Shown piece by piece: positions 58,096 through 64,000 of a stretch of DNA of 64,000 nucleotides. Under the pieces are notes generated by a model. The model was not told where the DNA came from, did no database searches, and saw only the letters and a list, made by a program, of their open reading frames with translations. Made by a program: the position numbers and the translations under genes. Where the stretch lies: the NCBI RefSeq assembly GCF_018327685.1, contig NZ_BNEL01000002.1, positions 9,424-73,423 on the forward strand, read 5' to 3'. Each line of letters starts with the position of its first letter. Within the stretch, counting starts at the first letter, position 1. Origin of the DNA: Streptomyces sp. TS71-3. Lineage in GTDB: Bacteria; Actinomycetota; Actinomycetes; Streptomycetales; Streptomycetaceae.

Positions 58096-58364
58096 GGTCA
58101 CTGAGGTAGGCGCGACGCTCAGCCATGACCCGGATGTACCACCGGGCGAGCAGAGGCGCCCAGGCGTGCGGAGACGGTTGCAGAAGCACGCAGGCACGCC
58201 CCCGCGCCAGTCACGTTGCGACGAGACAGGCACCAGCAACATCCCGCCCCAGCAGTCACCCCACGCAGCCATCGAAACCCACCCGCATACCCAGCCCTCC
58301 CAGCACCGCTGATTCGCACCGCGTAAAACACAAAATGCCTGTACATCAGAGGCGAAAACGACCT
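58096..58364. other. 270 bp without a gene between ligase debris and the insertion elements
   Basis: Only short, unconvincing frames are present. The composition shifts to lower GC near 58320-58370, just before the first CTCAG pentamer. Confidence 0.4.
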
Positions 58365-58369
58365 CTCAG

Positions 58370-60326
58370 CTTGTCGTTTAAGGTCCGACATCGAACACGG
58401 CTCGAACTTGATCAGAGTTTTCGCAATTCGGCGGATGTATAGGCGGCCCTCGTCTGATCCTGTGCTCCGTCACAGAGATACGGGATCTATCGAAGGCAGC
58501 TAGAAGTGAGTCTGCTGCATCACGATGTTCAGCGGGAGCCGTTCGGCTTGCTATCACACTTCCGGAGGGAGTTGTACGCGTCGCTGACCGCGCGTGCGGA
58601 TGCGCTGTTCGAGCTCACCGACGCGATGCTATGCGCTGACGGGCCTGTGAAGACGCTGGTCAGCCTAGCTCTGGTGCCGGAATACCGCCGCGGGCACGGT
58701 TCTCTCTATGCGGGTCTGAACCGGGGGCGGATGGACGTGGGCCGACTGCGGCGGGCGCTGGTCTCCGTGCCATTGCCGAAGGCGGCTGACAGCCGCCTGG
58801 TTCTCGCGGTCGACGTCTCGCCCTGGCTCCGCCCGGACGCGGACACCACCCCTGACCGGTGCTTCTGCCACACCTACGGGTACGGCGACAACAAGCACTT
58901 GATGATTCCGGGGTGGCCCTACTCGGTCGTGGCCGCACTGGAGACGGGGCGGACGTCGTGGACCGCGATTCTGGACGCTGTCCGGCTTCAGCCCGGCGCC
59001 GACGTCGCCGCTGTCACCACCGCGCAGATCCGCGAAGTCGTCGAGCGGCTGGTCGATTCGGCTCAGTGGAAGGACGGCGACCCGGACGTCCTGATTGTGG
59101 TCGACGCTGGCTATGACGCTCCGCGGCTCGCTCACCTGCTGGCGGACCTGCCCATTGAGATCCTGGGCCGGACACGGTCGGACCGCGTGATGCGCCGGCC
59201 GACACCACCACGTGTCTACGACCCCAAAGGTGGCCGACCGCCCAAGCACGGCGGAGAGTTCGTCTTCGGCCAGCCGGATACCTGGGGTGAGGAGCACGTG
59301 GTGACCGTCTGCGACACCCGCCTCTACGGCACAGCCACAGTCCGGGCCTGGGACCGGCTCCACCCGCGGTTGACCCGCCGGGCCGCCTGGATCGACCACA
59401 ATGCCGAGTTGCCCATCATCGAAGGCACGGTGACCCGCTTGGAGGTCTCCCACCTGCCGTCCGGCGCCGACCCGAAACCGTTGTGGCTGTGGTGGTCCAA
59501 GACCGGCGCCACCGCAGCGGACATCAACCGTTGCTGGCAGGCGTTCCTGCGAAGATTCGACGTCGAGCACACCTTCCGCATGATGAAACAGACCCTCGGG
59601 TGGACCGCCCCCCAAGCTCCGCAGCCCTGATGCCGCCGACCGCTGGACCTGGCTCGCCATCGCCGCCCACACCCAGCTCCGCCTCGCCCGTCCGCTCGTC
59701 CAGGACCTCCGGCATCCCTGGGAGAAGCCGGCCCCGCCCGAACGACTCACCCCTGCCCGGGTCCGGCGGGCCCCGGCCGACCGCCGGGGACGAAGAACCG
59801 GCACAGGGCAATCCGCCACGACGTGGGCAGAGTGCTCCGGCTGGGAGGGTTTCGGTGCACCTGCTGGGGATGCTGCCGTCGGACGGAGGTTCCTGAACCC
59901 CGGCCACCGGCCAGCCACACCAGCGGCCCACTCACCACAAGGTCGGCACCAAACCCCGACGAACGGGGCAGAACCCGCGACAGGCGGCGTTGTAGGTACA
60001 GATACTCATGCGCAGGCCATGGGCACCGCTTACCTTCTGCCGGGTGCCCACGAACTCGACACCACAGCCCGCTGCTACTTCCAGGAAGGGCTGGTGCTGC
60101 TGTCTGCTGTTCGCCGCCCCGCCCGTCGCCTGGCTCCTTACCGCCCCGTTCCTGCCGGAGCGGGTGTCCTGGTTCCCGATCTGGCTGGCGGCTACGGTCT
60201 GGAACGGCACGGACGGCCAGGGCGGAATCAGCCACATGCTCGGATAGGTGGGGTAGGTAGCCACCAACGAGCAGCGCCTTTAAGCGCCATCCTCAGACCC
60301 GACGGACATGAACGTTAAAAGCCAAG
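58370..60326 (+). mobile_element. Insertion element A, decayed
   Basis: The element is bounded by CTTGTCGTTTAA at the left end and TTAAAAGCCAAG (inverted) at the right, with CTCAG directly outside at 58365-58369 and 60327-60331. It holds a frameshifted transposase related to that of the next element. About 420 bp after the transposase have no counterpart in element B and contain no clear gene, apart from a 79-codon hydrophobic frame at 60008-60247. Confidence 0.7.
58506..59840 (+). pseudogene. Frameshifted DDE transposase of element A
   Basis: Intact up to about 59610: FRRELYASLTARADALFELT, LVLAVDVSPWLRPDADT (Asp), VLIVVDAGYDAPRLAHLL (Asp), then RWQAFLRRFD-like QAFLRRFDVEHTFRMMKQTL (Glu). 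In the run CCCCCC near 59612 the frame shifts; the rest (RWTWLAIAAHTQLRLARPLV, LTPARVRR) continues in another frame. The copy in element B shows that a further piece (GFRNLRP...APKPS) should follow, but here that piece lies on the opposite strand at about 59840-59905. The family is common in Streptomyces; I believe NCBI calls it NF041680. Confidence 0.8.
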
Positions 60327-60337
60327 CTCAGCTTGGC
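60321..60337. repeat. Palindromic junction of elements A and B
   Basis: GCCAAGCT-C-AGCTTGGC. The CAAG end of element A and the CTTG end of element B face each other across one CTCAG pentamer (60327-60331). Confidence 0.85.
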
Positions 60338-60339
60338 AT

Positions 60340-61814
60340 TTATCCTCTGAGTCGGTTTCGTTCGATGATGCTTTCTGGTCGTTTCACGGTTTTGCCCACG
60401 TCGTAGTGGGCGGCGGGTCGCCGGTTCTTCGAGCCGAGTGGCCTTCCAGGGCCGGGAGTTGAGGGTTTCGGTGCACGGGCCGGACAGAGCAGGTGCGGGC
60501 GGAGGTTCCTGAACCCCCGGCGGACCCTGGCCGGGGTAAGCCGGCCGGGCTCGGCCGGTTTCTCCCATGGCCGTCTCAGGTCGGTGGCGGCCTGGCGCAG
60601 GAGGCGGAGCTGGGTGTGCGCGGCGATGACGATCCAGGTCCAGCGTTCGCCGGCCTCGGGGGTACGGAGCTTCGGCCGGGTCCAGCCCAGGGTCTGCTTC
60701 ATCAGCCGGAACGTGTGCTCCAGGTCGAAGCGCCTCAGGAACGCCTGCCAGCGGACGTCGACATCCTCGCTGCTCAGAGCGGTGGCCGACGACCACAGCC
60801 AGACGGGCAGCGGGTCGCCTCCGCCGGGCAGGCGGTCGACCTGGAGGCGGATCAGTGTGCCCTCGATGACGGGGAGTTCACCGGTGTGGTCGATCCAGGT
60901 CAGCCTCGGGTGGATGCGGTCCCAGGCCATCGCGCGGGCGGTGCCGTACCGGTCGGTGACCTGCACCGTTGCCGCGTCGGGCTCTCCGGTTTGGCGAAGC
61001 GGAACTCTCCGCCATGCTTCGGCGGGTGACCGCCGCGGGGGTGGACCCGGTAGTACTCCTCGCGGGAAGGCGCCGGGCGGCGCATGACCCGGTCCGTGCG
61101 CATCCGCCCGAGGACCTCGACCGGGAGGCCGGCCAGGAGGTGGGCCATGCGCGGGGCGTCGTAACCGGCGTCGAACACGATGAGGATGTCGCGGTCGCCC
61201 GCGTGCCAGCGGCCCATCTCGACCAGGTCGGTGATCACCCGGCGGACCTGGGCGGCAGTGACCTCGGCGACGTCGTCCTCGGGCCCGAGACGGACAGCGT
61301 CCAGGAGCTGGCACCAGGACGTCCGGCCCGACTCCAGCGCGGCGACGAAGGAGTAGGGCCAACCGGGAATGAACTGGTCCGAGGTCCGTCCGCTGCGGCC
61401 GTAGACGTGGCAGAACAGACGCTCCGCGCTGGTCGGCGCGTCGGGGCGCAGCCAGTTGCTGACGTCGACTGCCAGGACCAGGCGCCCGTCGGCGGCCTGC
61501 GGCATCGGCAGGCCGGCGAGCACCTGCCGCAGCCGGGGCACATCGATGGTCCCGTTGTTCAGCGCGTTGTACATCGCGCCGTGCCCGCGCCGGTGCTCGG
61601 CCACCAGCGTCAGGTCCACCGGCGTCCTCACCGGACCGTCCGCGCACAGCAGCGCATCGGCGAGCTCGAACAGTTCGTCCCCGCGCACGGCCAGGCAGTC
61701 GAATAAGTCCTCTCGGAAGCGTGACGCTTGCGCGAACGCTTCCCCGGGACCGTCGGCAGGCAGCGGACTCACTTCACGGCCTTCGTCTCGATCGGTGCAC
61801 CTTGGTCGGAGCAC
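60340..61814 (-). pseudogene. Frameshifted DDE transposase of element B
   Basis: From GTG or ATG codons near 61814 the frame encodes FREDLFDCLAVRGDELFELA, LVLAVDVSNWLRPDAPT (Asp) and ILIVFDAGYDAPRMAHLL (Asp) to about 61000. It then shifts to the frame with VQVTDRYGTARAMAWDRIHP, RWQAFLRRFDLEHTFRLMKQ (Glu), LTPARVRRGFRNLRPHLLCP and KNRRPAAHYDVGKTVKR. The shift lies near 61000, between KPES and GEPD. Otherwise the gene is complete, about 490 codons, ending 8 bp from the element's inverted repeat. Confidence 0.8.
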
Positions 61815-61921
61815 ATGATCAGACGAAGGCCGCCTTTTTGTTCACTGAACTGCGAAAAAGTTGATCAAGTTCGAGACGATTGTTCGATGTCGCTGCGTGG
61901 TTCTTTCCAGGCAGCCGGCTG

Positions 61922-62242
61922 TCACTCGCTCATGGGCTCTGCGGGCGTATCTAGGTGCTTGTCGAGGAAGCTGTTGATGAACTCCACTCCGAAGGCGTGG
62001 GCGTCCGGAGAGACGTCGGAGGGCGACTCGCCGAACCACAAGACGGTCTCCGGGTTGCGCTTGGCTTCATCGAGCCACATACGAAGCTTGCCGAGTCGTC
62101 CTCCGCTCAACCGGACCGCAGCCTGATGCACGCGTTCACACTCCGCTCCTGTGTAGAAAACAAGGAGTGACAGGGCGCTCGCAGCGTCATTGTCCGGAAA
62201 TGTGGCGTCGCAAAGCTGACGTGTTGCAGGTGACACGGTCAT
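61922..62242 (-). CDS. Small protein of unknown function inside element B
   Basis: The 106-residue product from the ATG at 62242 has gene-like composition: SALSLLVFYTGAECERVHQA, RLSGGRLGKLRMWLDEAKRN and FGVEFINSFLDKHLDTP. I do not recognise it. It lies between the transposase and the right inverted repeat on the same strand as the transposase, so it may be a passenger or a relic of DNA captured by the element. Confidence 0.5.
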   Translation of the reverse strand: MTVSPATRQLCDATFPDNDAASALSLLVFYTGAECERVHQAAVRLSGGRLGKLRMWLDEAKRNPETVLWFGESPSDVSPDAHAFGVEFINSFLDKHLDTPAEPMSE

Positions 62243-62310
62243 GGCCGCCATCCTGCCCATCGAGGAGACCGTAGACAACGGCAAGGTTCGGCGGAGGTTA
62301 AACGACAAGC

Positions 62311-62514
62311 TCAGAAGTCGTACGGCTTCTTGGTGCTCCAGTTCAGCACGTCGGCCTCGTTCCAGCTGAACCGCAGCATCTGACCCTTGGTGTCGACGGA
62401 GTGGAAGGGGCCGTCATGACCGTCCACGCCGCGTAACGCGATGGCGAACGACCGGGCCGTGTGGTTCTTCGAGCCGTTGTCCGGCTGACTATTCCGATCC
62501 GTCTCGCTCCTCAC
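62311..62514 (-). CDS. Possible small protein of unknown function
   Basis: The frame encodes 67 residues from a GTG without a good ribosome binding site. It ends QMLRFSWNEADVLNWSTKKP YDF, with a composition unlike random high-GC frames. The end overlaps the outer CTCAG of element B, so the gene may have been cut by the insertion. Confidence 0.4.
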   Translation of the reverse strand: MRSETDRNSQPDNGSKNHTARSFAIALRGVDGHDGPFHSVDTKGQMLRFSWNEADVLNWSTKKPYDF

Positions 62515-62560
62515 GCTACAGCCAGATCATCTCACTGTGACCAGGAGTTACAGGACACCT

Positions 62561-63028
62561 TTAGGTCGCTTTCCCGGGTGCAGGAACTGTAAGTTGTACG
62601 ACGCGAGCCTCGGGCAGGCGTAGCACTGCTCCAACATCTCCGGTAGTCCATCCCTGGCCCAAGAGGAGACGGGACGCGTGGCGTGCTGCATCTCGCTCTG
62701 CCTGTTCTGCTTTGGCTCGAGTGATCCGAGCACTCGTCAGCGCGCGTAGTGCAGCCCGAGCTTCGGGATCAGCCGGCTCCACCGAAACGACGATGCTGGT
62801 GCGGTCGGCCTCCAGGTACTTGGCGACGAGCTCTTGGATCTCGTCTTCGGCTTCCAACCAGGTGCCTGCTTGGGCCTGCAGGCTGTGTTTACCGGGGAGA
62901 TCGTGAACGCTGACGTTCCAGGCGGATCCGGTGTGGACGGCCGTGGCGGGGTACGTGGTGAGCTCGAATGTAAGATCGTCGGGATCCGCGGTGATGTCCG
63001 GCTGATCGAAGATCGCGTCGAATGGCAT
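62561..63028 (-). CDS. HicB-like protein with C-terminal helix-turn-helix
   Basis: The 155-residue product has an N-terminal HicB-like half (FELTTYPATAVHTGSAWNVS, VHDLPGKHSLQAQAGTWLEA, EDEIQELVAKYLEAD), a helical middle (ARITRAKAEQAERDAARHAS) and a C-terminal helix-turn-helix (LLLGQGWTTGDVGAVLRLPE, ARVVQL). In toxin-antitoxin pairs HicB neutralises the RNase HicA. No HicA is visible next to it, so it may act as an orphan regulator. Confidence 0.65.
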   Translation of the reverse strand: MPFDAIFDQPDITADPDDLTFELTTYPATAVHTGSAWNVSVHDLPGKHSLQAQAGTWLEAEDEIQELVAKYLEADRTSIVVSVEPADPEARAALRALTSARITRAKAEQAERDAARHASRLLLGQGWTTGDVGAVLRLPEARVVQLTVPAPGKAT

Positions 63029-63180
63029 GGGGGCTTCCCGTTCGTGGCGCACTGAGGCGAATGACTCTCGTCTTGAGGCTATACCGGCCCAGACGTTTGT
63101 CCGTGTCACTTCGGCCACACGCACGAAGATCATGCTCGGGCGTCCCACCGATCCCGATTGATTTTTCGTTGCTCGCGCGT

Positions 63181-63315
63181 TCAGAAACGGACAGTGCCCT
63201 GCCGAGAGCCTGGGCACTTCTCCTTGTGTCCACGCGCCTTGTGATCTGGAGCTTTCTTGCCGACCGGAACAGGCATGGCCTCCCCGCAGAGTCGGCAGAA
63301 GCTCGAAGCAGCCAT
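63181..63315 (-). CDS. 44-residue putative zinc-binding protein
   Basis: From the ATG at 63315, with AAGGA eight bases upstream, the frame reads MAASSFCRLCGEAMPVPVGK, then KAPDHKARGHKEKCPGSR and VRF with a TGA. The CxxC...H...H...C spacing suggests a single small zinc site. No homologue is known to me. It lies 152 bp from the HicB-like gene on the same strand. Confidence 0.42.
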   Translation of the reverse strand: MAASSFCRLCGEAMPVPVGKKAPDHKARGHKEKCPGSRQGTVRF

Positions 63316-63573
63316 GATCAGCATCCTTCGGGCGTTGGCGTGGGTCATCCAGGCGGTGGCCCAGCAAGGGCGAGATCACCATGGCTCCCTGGGAGCCTCG
63401 TGATCGAGTTCACGGGGTCAGCGCCTGGACGCGGCCGAGGAAATGGGCACCGCTCAGTCGTGAAGCAGCGCGTCGATGGAACGCGGGTTCTATACGGTGA
63501 GCATTGCACGCAAACTTGATCAACTAAGACTGCGCCTTATGAGATGACCAAAACAATATGACATAGGTCGCAA
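63316..63573. other. Intergenic stretch without a supported gene
   Basis: No frame with gene-like composition is seen. The part from 63520 to 63570 is AT-rich (about half A/T), unusual in this window. Confidence 0.4.
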
Positions 63574-64000
63574 TTAAGATGGTGGAAGCCTGTCGTCCGT
63601 TTTCCAGAAACGGTGACCGTGGACACATCGGAAACTGGAAGAGAAAGGCGTCGCACTAACACTGTTACGGACCATGGGCATCCGATTCCACAGGCGATTC
63701 TGCTTAGCCTCGAACTTTCGTGACGGGCCGCCGACGGAGTCGGTGGACCGTTTTGTATCGCGTGCTGGGTGAGGGGTAGGCCGAGAGCCGACTGTCGTGT
63801 CGGGTGGTCGCCGGGTTCCACTGCTCCGGGGTGGGTGGTGCTGTCGTTGGGACGAAAGCGGCTGGTCAGCCGGGGTTCGGAGCTGGCTGAGGCGTTCGAG
63901 GGCTGCGGTGATGTGGCTGGTGTAGGGCCAGTGTCGGGCCAGGCGGAGAATCCGGCGGCGGCTGGTGGTCACGAGTTGCCCGGCTGCGGTGACAGACGGA
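63574..64000 (-). CDS. C-terminal end of an IS1380-like transposase, 5' part beyond the window
   Basis: Entering from the right edge, the reverse frame reads SVTAAGQLVTTSRRRILRLA, then RHWPYTSHITAALERLSQL. This resembles the last 40 residues of IS1380-family DDE transposases in Streptomyces, which normally end shortly after the ALERL segment. Here the frame stays open for about 85 more codons of low-quality sequence to 63574, so the original stop may have been lost. Confidence 0.5.
   Translation of the reverse strand, partial: PSVTAAGQLVTTSRRRILRLARHWPYTSHITAALERLSQLRTPADQPLSSQRQHHPPRSSGTRRPPDTTVGSRPTPHPARDTKRSTDSVGGPSRKFEAKQNRLWNRMPMVRNSVSATPFSSSFRCVHGHRFWKTDDRLPPS

Larger units (their letters stand above)
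60332..62309 (-). mobile_element. Insertion element B, inverted relative to A
   Basis: The left end is CTTGGCATTTAT and the right end TTAAACGACAAG (inverted), with CTCAG outside at 60327-60331 and 62310-62314. It contains a frameshifted transposase on the reverse strand. Sequence upstream of that gene (GACATCGAACA...CTCGAACTTGATCA, read on the reverse strand from about 61895) matches the region upstream of transposase A. About 400 bp between this and the right end, including the 106-codon gene at 61922-62242, are extra compared with element A. Confidence 0.7.

Noticed and set aside
60008..60247. 79-residue membrane protein
   Set aside because: Two hydrophobic stretches are present, but there is no ribosome binding site, and it lies in decayed element DNA.

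Overview
The window is high-GC actinobacterial DNA, almost certainly from a Streptomyces-type linear replicon. Support comes from the codon bias, the GGAG-type ribosome binding sites, the GTGA/ATGA gene overlaps, two relatives of the telomere protein Tap, a gamma-butyrolactone-receptor-like regulator and GlgE-type glucan enzymes. The many broken genes and transposases suggest an accessory chromosomal arm or a large linear plasmid.

Layout. 1-31 kb is a mosaic of mobile, defence and decayed DNA. It holds a 5'-truncated M20 peptidase, a truncated Tap-like gene with a small gene and a 26-bp inverted repeat in front of it, and the wreck of an NRPS module (2.3-4.0 kb). An unrecognised three-gene NTPase operon follows (4.1-7.6 kb), then an Ig-like protein remnant, an IS256-family element and a decayed helicase. 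At 11.7-16.5 kb is a complete, translationally coupled qatABCD anti-phage operon. After ISL3 and alcohol dehydrogenase remnants comes a seven-gene Mu/Tn7/Tn5053-like transposition operon (17.3-24.7 kb). It encodes a DDE transposase, two intact AAA+ ATPases and two related proteins whose ATP-binding motifs are destroyed. A 1.8-kb IS5-type element carrying a peptidase E gene interrupts another gene (25.3-27.8 kb), and an apparently intact Tap/Tpg-like telomere pair lies at 27.8-29.9 kb.

31.5-57.9 kb is a largely intact metabolic and regulatory island. Reverse-strand genes encode a VOC protein, SnoaL/NTF2-like proteins, a GMC oxidoreductase, an IS701-like protein and the trio glgE-treS-mak. Facing these across a 430-bp promoter region is a forward operon: DJ-1/PfpI protein, ThDP enzyme, NTF2-like protein, second DJ-1/PfpI protein, AGE-type epimerase, GlgX-like debranching enzyme and a STAS protein. 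This arrangement suggests that glucan and maltose-1-phosphate turnover is linked to oxidative sugar or keto-acid chemistry; the product is unknown. Beyond it lie an MFS exporter and TetR pair sharing an operator motif, a short-chain dehydrogenase, a gamma-butyrolactone-receptor-like regulator that appears to start at CTG, and a Tat-exported flavin oxidoreductase.

58-64 kb is mobile again. Two related insertion elements lie head-to-head between three identical CTCAG pentamers, followed by small genes of unknown role, a HicB-like protein and the end of an IS1380-like transposase. No tRNA, rRNA or CRISPR array was seen.
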